A model generated the notes under the pieces. That model worked only from the letters and a program-made list of their open reading frames with translations, did no database searches and had not been told where the DNA came from. Of a stretch of 64,000 bases of DNA, positions 55,596-64,000 are shown piece after piece. The DNA comes from Maratus speciosus. Taxonomy: Eukaryota > Arthropoda > Arachnida > Araneae > Salticidae. The stretch covers positions 324,527,283 through 324,591,282 of the forward strand of contig OZ010791.1 of the NCBI GenBank assembly GCA_963932465.1, given 5' to 3'. How positions within the stretch are numbered: the stretch's first letter is position 1; each line of letters opens with the position of its first letter. The position numbers were made by a program, and so were the translations under genes.

Positions 55596-57261
55596 CAGTG
55601 CTCAGCAAAAGTTTAGACAATGATCAGTTATGCTTCTGTAGGGAGAAGTATGTAATGAATTGTTGGAACTCAACTGTTATATATTAGTGGGGACTTACCT
55701 TTCATACACAAACAATAAATTTTAATTTATACACATTACATAATATGTAATGATAAAAAAAATAACATTGTAGCAAAAGTATAGACAATTTGTCTGTTAA
55801 CAGAACAGTATCCATAAATTAAATTCGAACTGCACCTACATTGTCTGCTATTAATGCAACAATGTGAGTTCCCATCGAAAAAACTAAATCCAGAATCACT
55901 TGGTGCTCCATTTCGTACCAAACAGGTTCAACAGCAGATCGAAGTTCATTATTGAGGAGTATTGTAAAAAAAAATGCATAAACCGTATGAGATATGATGC
56001 CACAAAAGTTTTTGATTGGGTTCAGATCAGGGCTACACGCGGTGAATATTCACCTAAATTCGAAAATATTCACCTAAAAATGTGCAAAATTTCATTAAAA
56101 CCAGTGGCACGGTAACTGAAAAGGAATGCATATTAAATGAGTAATGGTAGTTCTTCGCCATACCCATAAACAAATGGAGATCGATTTAAACATAAATTAA
56201 GGATATCGTCAGAAGTTAAACAAAAAATTAAAAGATTAGCATGAAAGAGCATTAAAAAACGCCGCGATTCAAAGAATAAAAAGACCAAAAATGTACGATA
56301 GTTATATATAGTCTAAGTGCAAAACTTACAATAAAAATAATACTCCACCAGATAATATTTATTTTTAAATAGTTTCTGTGTTTTTAAAGAAATATCTCCT
56401 TACGTATTAATATCAAAAGCTACACATCATGTTATCTATACATTATAACTGCTTTAACGAGAAAGGAATACTTTATTTATAGAATTAATATGTAATATTT
56501 CATGACATAAGCAAATAATGTGATAATGATTTGATATAATTTTGTATGCTAAAGCTGCGATATTTTCTCTTTGCGATATATTTGATTCTTAAATTTATTC
56601 CAGATTTCAATGCTTCTTAATTCTCCGGATGGATTTCCTCTGTGGCATTATTGATATTTTTTGGCGGTACCTTAGGTTCCAAAGCTGAACTTTAATGAAA
56701 TGGAGTACTATTACTGCATGACCGGGTCTTCAACGAAATCAGCGAGGCTCCAATTATCAAAAATCTTTCACCAGAAGAAATTCATTGCAACATGAATTTA
56801 GTATTCATGTAAAAAAAAAAAAAAAAGGCATTGGTCATCTTTCTAATTCACTCCCAGGTTGTGGAAAGAACTGTTAAAATTTTGACAAACGCTGCATCTA
56901 TGATATGGGGGCTTTAATCAGGATAAAGCTCCAAACAAGGAAAAATATATCAAAATTCATTTTAAGAAAGGGCTTTTTAGCATAAAAATTCACACATTCC
57001 GAATACAAAATTCAGTGGGTGTATCTACCTCCTTGTGGTGATTTTTTGATTTTGGTACAGCTAAAAGCTGTAGTTATTAAAAGCATAGAGAACCTAAATA
57101 ATACATAATCTGAGTTGACTGAGATATTTTGCACAGTGACCACGACGATAGAAATAAATACAACCAAAATAAATTTAATTTAACATTTTAAGACATTTTC
57201 GGCAAATCAAGGAAATGTTAACAAAATCTTAACTTTTTGTGTAAACTTTGTGCCACCACTG
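55596..57261 (+). mobile_element. Tc1/mariner remnant split by repeat J
   Basis: The left end 'cagtgctcagcaaaagttta' after TA resembles the inverse right end 'cagtggtggcacaaagttta' at 57261-57242. Removing the inserted repeat J (56320-56650) leaves ~1.33 kb, the normal size. Between 56900 and 57080 plus-strand pieces such as NQDKAPNKEKY fit the second catalytic Asp motif (QQDxAPxH), and WVYLPPCGDFLIL may be the decayed third motif. N-terminal coding is not recognisable. Confidence 0.5.
56320..56650 (+). repeat. Dispersed repeat J, copy 1
   Basis: Shares 'aaaacttacaataaaaataa', 'actccaccagataatattta', 'tttcatgacataagcaaata' and 'ggatttcct' with 57854-58215, in the same orientation. It interrupts the Tc1/mariner remnant. 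Confidence 0.85.
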
Positions 57262-57369
57262 GCACCTTTTATGTACTATGCATCATAAAAAAAATATTGC
57301 GGCCTACCCTATTACATTATGTTTTTAATTAAAGGAAAGCAATGTTAGAGAAATTATTTCACAACATGC

Positions 57370-57840
57370 CATATTTTTATGATTAACATAATTATTTCGT
57401 TTACATTCAGAACGCTTTAGTATGAATAATTTGAGTTTAACTGTATAAAAGTTTGAGCTGCAATTACTTTGAACATTACTGAAATATTCGTTAAGCTTTT
57501 GTTCAACAATGAAATTTAATAAAAATAAATTCTAAGCAAAAAGTATACAATATGGTCAGTATATTATCTGTTTAATTAAAGAATAACGACGTTAAATAAA
57601 ATGTTTTTTTTTTTTTTACAAAAGAAGAATTTTCATGACTGATATTAATATTCTGATTTTGTTTAGAACACATTAGCGGGGTAAACTGGATTTTAATTGT
57701 ATCAGAGTTTGAGCTGTATCACGAACATTTGTGAATTATTTATGAAGCTTACTTTTAACAAGTAATTTAATGAAAAAAAATTCCAAAAGAAAAGGAAGTA
57801 AATATTTCAAAAGAAATTAAACCATTCAAAATAAAGTAAA
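57370..57840 (+). repeat. Diverged tandem duplication, ~250 bp units
   Basis: 'attttcatgactgatattaa' (57631) mirrors 'atttttatgattaacataat' (57369). Both continue through 'agaacacattag'/'agaacgctttag', 'agtttgagctg', 'tgaac' and 'aatttaataaaaataaattc'-like blocks. A 15-base T run separates the units (about 57604-57618). Confidence 0.65.
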
Positions 57841-57853
57841 AGCTTTGCTTCAC

Positions 57854-58215
57854 AGGTAAAACTTACAATAAAAATAATACTCCACCAGATAATATTTAAT
57901 TTTAAATCAGGTTTATTTTTTTAAAGAAATATTTCCTTACTTATTAATATAAAAAGCTACACAGTATGTTATCTATACATTATACCTGCTTTAACGAGAA
58001 AGGAAGACTTTATTTATAGAATTAATATGTAATATTTCATGACATAAGCAAATAAGGCGATAAAGATTTGAGATTTCTAGTTAATTTTGCATGCGAAATC
58101 TACAATTCTTTTCTCTTTGTGATATATTTGGTTCTTAAATTTATTCCACTTTCAATGCTTCTTAATTCCCAGGAGGGATTTCCTATGTGGTCTTATTGAT
58201 CTTTTCACGGTACCT
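57854..58215 (+). repeat. Dispersed repeat J, copy 2
   Basis: About 85% alike to copy 1 by eye, with the homology continuing some tens of bases further than in copy 1 and matching copy 3 there. Confidence 0.85.
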
Positions 58216-59061
58216 TTAAAAATACAAAAGCTGATAGTTTTATTCCAAAAATAGAAATAAAGATCTTTTTTAATTCGTGTTACACTTATATTTATCGTAG
58301 TTTTCTAAGCTGTATGTCATCCATATCAAAGAATTATTTACATTCAAATTCACATTCTGAGACTAGTGTAAAGAACTAATATATTTTGCAGTAATCAAGA
58401 AATAATCTTGACGCTTTTTTTTGTCTGTTCAATTAAATAATTTATATGCTTCGACAGAGAATAGTTACATTTATAATAGTTTAATAAAATGTACATTTAT
58501 TAATAGAGCTAAAGGTGTTCAGAAAGTGTAGGAAAAATTACATTTCCTTTACAATATGCGCGATAAAGAGATATTTATATGAATAGAATTTTTCTTAATG
58601 GTAGCATTACAACAAAACATTTCACTTCGAGAAATAAAATGGTATGTCACATGCTATAAGCCAATGCGGAGCACTACCTTATTAGGGAAAGATGACACTG
58701 AAAATTTGGGGTTATCCTTATTTTCAAATGCAAATCTAGTATCTAATACCCTAAAATTCCTTAAAGAATTTTATAAAAAATCAGAAATGGGTGCATAAGC
58801 CACCTTAATACTACCACTAGATGTGATTTAAAAATCTGATCCTGTATTCAAAGGGTCGAAAATGTTTTTAAAATATCTAGAAAAATATTTATAATACTTC
58901 AAATCAGATTACTGCTAAACTGTCGGATTACAATGTTTCGTTATTCAATTTCGATTTACGATAGTACCTGATTTTAATTATTTTTGTTTCGTTTTATTTT
59001 TTATTTGTGATTACATTTATTTTATACTTATATTAACTTCCTATATCTTCTATTACCTTTG
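58216..59061. other. Interval without recognisable genes
   Basis: The plus frame at 58598-58798 (66 codons) is the only notable one; it has no motif I recognise. It has an ATG and mixed composition, so a tiny exon cannot be excluded, but nothing supports it. Confidence 0.4.
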
Positions 59062-59063
59062 TA

Positions 59064-60319
59064 GGTTGAATAAAAAGCTTTACCCAATCAAGGTGCTTTC
59101 GCGGCAACAGCTGTGTAGCTCATTTGTGTGGTTTTTAACCTTTCCACAATTGTTTTTTGCATTTGAAAGCTGAACGTTAGAGCTGTACGACTATGTAATT
59201 TGTTTGTTAAAAATTTGTTGTCATGTGTTTCAAAAAAGTGTTCAAAACTGGGCTATGACGTCAACAGAACGAACGATTATATACGTAACAAACACAGTGC
59301 GGCTGAATGCCATAAAAAATGTGTGAAAGTTTACGCAACAATACTATTTTTTACGATACTGTCAAAATTTGATTTCGGAAGTTTAAAGATGGGAATTTCG
59401 ACATTGAAGATAAACCACGTTCTGGCCTTCCTACTGAAGTTCATTGTGATCAGGTAAAGCAAATTATTGATCAAGATAAAAACGTTTCAACACGAAATTA
59501 CGTTAGATCTTCCCGTTTGCAAAAAAATAATAGTTAACGCTCTGAAACGCATAAATGTAATGTTTAATTTCAAACTAGATGCATCACGAATTAATTGCCG
59601 AAGACAAGCGCAAAAGAAAAATGTCTTGTTTCGCTCTGCTCCGATATCAAATAAAAGAGAATTTTCTGGACAGAATTGTGACCTGTGATGAAAAATGCGT
59701 GTACTTCAACGATACAAACCGTAAAAGAGGGTGGTCTGCAGCTGACGAGTCAGCAGGCAAGTTTCCAAGACGTACCCTAACTAACAAGAAGGTTCTTCTA
59801 TGCATCTGGTGGGATTGTCACAGAATGCTTTACAATAAATACGTAGAAAGCGGGCAGACTATAAACAGTGCAAAATTAACATGCTAATCAAAATTCGTGC
59901 CATTTGAAAAAAAAAATCATGTTCAGGAGAAAATTGATTCTCTTTCATCAAGATAACGACCGGACACATGGTAGTACGATAATCTTTGCACGCTCCACAA
60001 GCTGTAGTGGGATTTGTTGCAACATCCACCGTACAGCTCAGACATGGTACATTTGGATTTATATCTCTTTTCAAAACTGCAGCTGAAATCTTGATGGCAC
60101 AATCTTCAATTCAAACGAGGATGTCATTAATGAGGTTGATCTCTTTCTGTAATCGCGCACGCCACAATTCTTCGCAGATGGGATTGAAAAGTTGCTAAAA
60201 CGTTGGCAGACGATTGTAGATTTCAAAGGAGATAACTATACTTATTAACTGTGCTGTTTTTGTGTGTATTCATCATTTTACAATAAGAAAAAAATTGGAG
60301 GAAAACTTTTTACTTAAGG
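59064..60319 (+). mobile_element. mariner element, ~1.26 kb, TA-flanked
   Basis: TA at 59062-59063 precedes 'ggttgaataaaaagctttac'. The inverse of the right end (60319) reads 'ccttaagtaaaaagttttcc' and is followed by TA at 60320-60321. The ends agree at about 14 of 20 positions. Size and the plus-strand transposase match mariner. Confidence 0.8.
59270..60235 (+). pseudogene. mariner transposase (D,D34D type), frameshifted
   Basis: The N-terminal DNA-binding part is recognisable as FRKFKDGNFDIEDKPRSGLP (about 59365-59425) then VKQIIDQDKNVSTR. The catalytic block 59579-59887 reads LLRYQIKENFLDRIVTCDEK (first Asp in TCDEK, about 59678-59695), a WSAADES segment and VLLCIWWD. Further on, LFHQDNDRTHGS holds the second Asp and PYSSDMVHLDLYLF the third (about 60025-60075). 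The spacing suits mariner. At least three frameshifts separate these blocks. The minus frame at 59859-60074 is antisense. Confidence 0.85.
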
Positions 60320-60986
60320 TAATATATACATACTTTTTTTCACTTTAATATTTAATCTGCTACTAAGTAGAAATAGGCGAATGGAAGTCACTGAAAAGCG
60401 TCTTTGTATTATCATCTTGGGCTTTTTCTGCTTCAACATCACTATTTTGATCATGTGAACACTTTAAAATTTAAACTTATTTTCGTCTTAAAAAATTATT
60501 TATTATCGGGTAACTCCGGGAGAGTCGCCGCATACGGGATAGATGCCGCATCCCTCGTATTTCTTGTGATTGTCGATAGATGGTCGTTAAACTCACAGTA
60601 TAGGTGCGCAATGAGAATATTTTAACCAGTGTATAGCGTGAATCCCATTTCGATGTTTACTTGTAGAAGTACAATCCTTAATTTGACGTAAGTGCATGAT
60701 TTGACTGTCCAAACATTTAAACGTGTTATTTTTAAATACTTTTCATACACTTATTAATGCATGCATGATTTCGAAGTCAAAACTAAGTGTAGCGTTTGTA
60801 TAGAGTACTGTGTGTATGGTTACGCCATTCCCCTTAGCGATGGCAGGTAACTGTGACGGCCGACGTCTGCACCATGCAAAATCGGATACATGCCGCACTG
60901 CTATTCCGGTGTACATGCCGCAGATTCTTTTGTACGGGATGATAAAGTGTTATTAACTTTTCCTTTTCTTTTTGCACAGACTAACC

Positions 60987-61106
60987 ATGTTAGGCATTCT
61001 ATCAAGTTTACTAAAACCAAAGGAGAAAAAAGAGAAAATAAAAAGTGATAAGCTCAAGAAAGGTGCAAGTCAAGATGTTAATAATGAAAAATTGGATTAC
61101 GCGTAA
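60987..61106 (+). CDS. 39-codon lysine-rich frame after an acceptor-like site, possible terminal exon
   Basis: Reads from ATG at 60987 (MLGILSSLLKPKEKKEKIKS, then a Lys-rich stretch ending KLDYA) to TAA at 61104-61106. A pyrimidine tract and cag ('ttttctttttgcacag', ending near 60980) lie directly upstream, as at a 3' splice site, so this could be the last exon of an element-encoded protein. No homology is recognised and no upstream exon is found. It may also be chance. Confidence 0.2.
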   Translation: MLGILSSLLKPKEKKEKIKSDKLKKGASQDVNNEKLDYA

Positions 61107-61253
61107 CGCAGACGTTCTTTGCAAACTACTCCAATAATGAGGAAGTATAATTGGCTTACTTGCATCAATAAAGTGTTTAAATGTAGTTACACAAAGTCTG
61201 TACGTTTTCGATTATTTTTCTCTAGATTGTAGTTGAAAAAACAGGTCTCTTAA

Positions 61254-61452
61254 CCCATTCGGAACCATCGGTGCATATAACCACATTCATAAAGAGCTTA
61301 AAAAATTTGTTCTGGCACCAGTAAAAAAGAAAAGTAATATTTGCTTTGTTTAATTAGAGCATTTTCATGATTATTTAAGTAAAAATAACTTCTTTTAAAA
61401 AACTGATACCAACCGAATAAAATTTGTGTAAAAGCCACCGGTACCGAAAGGG
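61254..61452. mobile_element. 199 bp piggyBac-type MITE
   Basis: Flanked by TTAA at 61250-61253 and 61453-61456. Ends 'cccattcggaacc' and inverse 'ccctttcggtacc' match at 11 of 13. CCC...GGG ends within TTAA are the piggyBac signature. Nested in the GGGTAA element. Confidence 0.75.
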
Positions 61453-61978
61453 TTAACAAATAAATTATGTAAACACAATTTTCCTTTTTTTCTTTTCCCT
61501 TTCTAATACATTTATGTTACGTTGTTGCTGAAATAACAATTAAAATTTATGTAAAAATATCAAGCCAATAATTTTGATAGTGAAAGTAGGCAACAATGTT
61601 TAATTTGAATCTACTAATACGTTTCATTGTACTAATTTAGTTTCATTTTGTTATTACATCGTTAATTATAGTCTAGATATGAATATTTTTTTTACTATTT
61701 TTTTTTATAATTTCATTCTGTTCTTATTACAAGCGCGGCATAACTATCGCGCAAGTTCGGCGTCTCAGCCTGAATGTACGGGTGACGCGCCGCAGTGTAA
61801 TGTTTTAGAAAAGAATTGTTAAAAAATATGAATAATTTGTTTTGAAATTTTTTGTCGCAGTACACGCGTTGTATATTTAACATTAAATTGCACAGCATGA
61901 TTTTTTAAATTTTATGTCCACCATGGGACTTTATATACAAATTCAAAAAAATGTGCGGCATAAATCCCGGAATTACCC

Positions 61979-62369
61979 TATATATATATATTATTTATTA
62001 CATTTTTATGCATTCCAAACTTAATTAAGTTTAATCTTATTATAAGTGTTTTATGTGCCTATTTATATTTAATTCTATACTCGCTGTTTAATATTTTAAT
62101 ACTTCTTCTCTCTTATGATTCCCTAAATTTTAGAAATACAGGCTAAATTTTTACTGAAGATGAGCAATTTCCATTAATGAAAGTCATGGAAATACCTAAA
62201 TATTTCAACTGTTTAAGTTAAAACAATACGTTGATAGCAACGTGGTAACTTTAAATTAGTGTCCGAAACATGTTTTTAGATTCGTAATAATTTTTTATGT
62301 ATCTGATGAATAATTAAACTAAATATTCACACACACACACACACACACACAAAAAAAAGCTGAAAGTGA
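61979..62369. repeat. Interval with (TA)n and (CA)n tracts
   Basis: Short (TA)n run at 61979-61990 and an 11-12 unit (CA)n run at about 62329-62351. No coding signal. Confidence 0.8.
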
Positions 62370-62745
62370 GTTAAAATTCCATTTCTTTAAAAATATAATT
62401 CAATAAGTACATATTTATTACAATAAAATTTATATTAATAGAATAAGCCATAAAAACAATTTATTTAAAAAAATAATATATAATATTTCATGACATAAGC
62501 TGATGCAACATTAATGGTTTGGGATTTCCAGTTAATTCCGCACTCTAAATCTAAGATATCTTTTATTCTTTGCGATACATTTTGATTTCAAATTTATTTT
62601 GCATTTCAATGTTTCTTAATTCTCAGAAGGGATTTATTTATCTTGCAATGATATTGATCTTTTGCTACTACCTTTAAAAAATATAAAAGCCTATCCCCCA
62701 AAAGTTTTATTCCCAGATTTAAAAATAAAGATGTTTGTTTCTGCT
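62370..62745 (+). repeat. Dispersed repeat J, copy 3
   Basis: Shares 'aatatttcatgacataagc', 'gggatttccagttaatt', 'caatg(t/c)ttcttaattc', 'ctacctttaaaaa' and 'gttttattcc' with copies 1-2 in the same order and orientation; more diverged in its first part. Confidence 0.75.
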
Positions 62746-63015
62746 TGATTCTGCTATTTATCATTGTTTACTAATAGTGTGGGTGCTAGGTATGAAAAAA
62801 ACTGCAAATCGTGATAAGAATATTTCGATTATCTGCTTTAGCTTAAGAAAATGTATATAAGAAGGGGAGAGGGGAATCGTGCAAAGTCAGATGAATTCAA
62901 GATAGGTAGTGTAATTAAAAATGACTTGATTTTCATGAAGTGTTTGTAAATTTCGTACTATCCATCACATAAATGTGCGTTTGGTGTAAATTTCGATATT
63001 TATTTAGGTCAAAAA
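62746..63015. other. Short interval without features
   Basis: AT-rich; nothing recognised. Confidence 0.4.
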
Positions 63016-63019
63016 TTCC

Positions 63020-63420
63020 AATTTTAACACTACAACATAGTTGAAAAGTGTTTATGATTTCGGTTCGGCCGTTTTTTTATCTATCTGACCATGTTCTAAT
63101 TCGGGTAAATGTACTAGTGTTGCCATATAATTAATATATGTTATTGAAATTTATGATAACATGTTCGATATTGGAAACGAAGTGTGTAGAATTTGTAGTT
63201 CATTTACAGGGTCACTCAAAAGAATTGCATTAAATTATGACCTAAAAGAAAAAATCCTTTTGTGGTGTATCTTAATGATGTTAAACTCTTTCAACATATT
63301 GAAATTGATCTACTACATTGAAATGCTTTGCAAGTGGCTTACTATAAAATTTTTAGTGCATAGTATTTTTTGTTCATTTATACGTGCGCACCAAATAATT
63401 CGAGTACAGTACTGTTTATG
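63020..63420 (-). mobile_element. Diverged family i rolling-circle-like element, 3' part
   Basis: 63027-63036 and 63040-63051 (acactacaac / gttgaaaagtgt) are a decayed version of the hairpin at 46103-46129. Next comes 'gtttatgatttcggttcggc', aligned with 46128-46147. Further blocks ('catttacagggtcactcaaa', 'gcattaaattatg') align with 46300-46330. The 5' end is not found. The plus frame at 63161-63421 overlaps this repeat and is not conserved in the 46 kb copy. Confidence 0.55.
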
Positions 63421-64000
63421 AGCAATAATTGCAGGATGTGCGTTTTCAATTGTTGTGTACGTTTTTAAATTTAACTAATTTTTTGTATATTACTTGGCCT
63501 GTATAAATTCTGTATATCATCTGAGTCAACTTGCATTAAGTAATTCCACAATTTCATTGAGGAACGCGTGATAAAAAATACCTCAACAATATTTCAATGT
63601 TTGAAAAAGAACAAAAATTCCTCTCTTTAGTACTCTGATGAAAATCATGTACAACCCTGAATATTTTAAAAGTAGACGTCCAGCTGATTCGAAATCCTAA
63701 TAGAAAGCAGATTCCTCAAATCAACCATTTCTACCTGCATTCTCTAATAATGGGAAATTTCGATCTACCCATAACTGTGATCTAGTACATATTTCAGGGG
63801 GAAATGTTAAAAAGAATGATAATGTTATCAAGGAACAAAAGAATTTCTGTTTCTTTAATATATGATGGTTCAGTTCTTATTAACATTTTAAAGATTCTTC
63901 TGTCTTTAAGGGGACCGGGAAAGCCCTATCTCCGACATGTTAAATTCACCAATTTTATGTACCTGAGAGTGAAATCAAAAATTAATTATTAATTATTTAT
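63421..64000. other. Interval without recognisable genes
   Basis: The frame at 63804-63992 has no known motif. Nothing else supported up to the window edge. Confidence 0.4.

Larger units (their letters stand above)
60508..61978. mobile_element. 1.47 kb TIR element with GGGTAAYTCCGGGA ends
   Basis: Left 'gggtaactccgggagag' and inverse right 'gggtaattccgggattta' match over the first 14 bases with one change. ATGCCGCA-like motifs occur near both ends (about 60528 and 60540 left; inverse at 61953 right) and twice inside (about 60892 and 60914). This suggests repeated protein-binding sites. The only suggestive coding piece is the short frame 60987-61106. A TTAA MITE is nested inside. I cannot assign a superfamily. 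Confidence 0.65.

Overview
The window is strongly AT-rich eukaryotic DNA. I find no intact host gene, no rRNA, and no convincing functional tRNA. It is a dense graveyard of transposable elements, microsatellites, homopolymer runs and diverged tandem repeats. The recognisable protein remains are a Penelope-like reverse transcriptase/GIY-YIG element, two Tc1-type and at least two (probably three) mariner-type transposases, a KRBA2/Ginger-like integrase, and an uncharacterised PIN-like ORF. This mix, with the AT richness and many (TA)n tracts, suggests an invertebrate, most likely an arthropod and possibly a spider or other chelicerate. That placement is inference from repeat content. The window is probably intergenic or a very long intron.

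Layout. Positions 1-3 kb: a diverged tandem family (about 145 bp unit) on either side of a 1.5 kb foldback element, then a TTAA-flanked MITE. 4.9-8.65 kb: a 3.7 kb element whose ~400 bp inverted ends are built from ~49 bp sub-repeats, carrying a pogo-like MITE and a rolling-circle-like element inside. 9.5-13.3 kb: tRNA-related short repeats and a CGGGT-rich array. 14.65-16.36 kb: a 5'-truncated Penelope-like element with a 15 bp target duplication. 17.6-19.1 kb: a tRNA-derived SINE pair and a diverged rolling-circle-like copy. 19.3-21.3 kb: a TIR element with a broken KRBA2-like ORF. 22.9-25.9 kb: another ~145 bp array, then a ~460 bp duplicated repeat whose second copy carries a mariner derivative at an exact TA site. 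28.9-30.2 kb: a Tc1 element. 31.9-35.1 kb: a hAT-like MITE and a TIR element with the PIN-like ORF. 38.4-41.4 kb: nested MITEs and a 2 kb palindromic array. 41.8-46.6 kb: a diverged duplication shared with 51.3-52.4 kb, then nested rolling-circle-like elements. 47.65-50.4 kb: another such element and a near-perfect 630 bp palindrome. 54-62 kb: Tc1, mariner and a GGGTAA-ended element, with three copies of a ~350 bp repeat.

The most interesting pattern is structural. Three sequence-unrelated families share one architecture: a 5' subterminal motif, often a ~145-150 bp tandem array, a tetranucleotide microsatellite, and a 3' hairpin whose arm repeats the 5' motif. Known non-autonomous Helentrons (HINE/DINE-1) look like this. 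One copy (about 43793-45694) can be placed precisely because it interrupts a repeat that is uninterrupted at 7.2-8.1 kb.

No genes here work together as a pathway. The open frames are decayed transposon proteins, and nesting gives a relative order of insertions. Protein family assignments rest on motifs read by eye and recalled family consensus; no searches were run.
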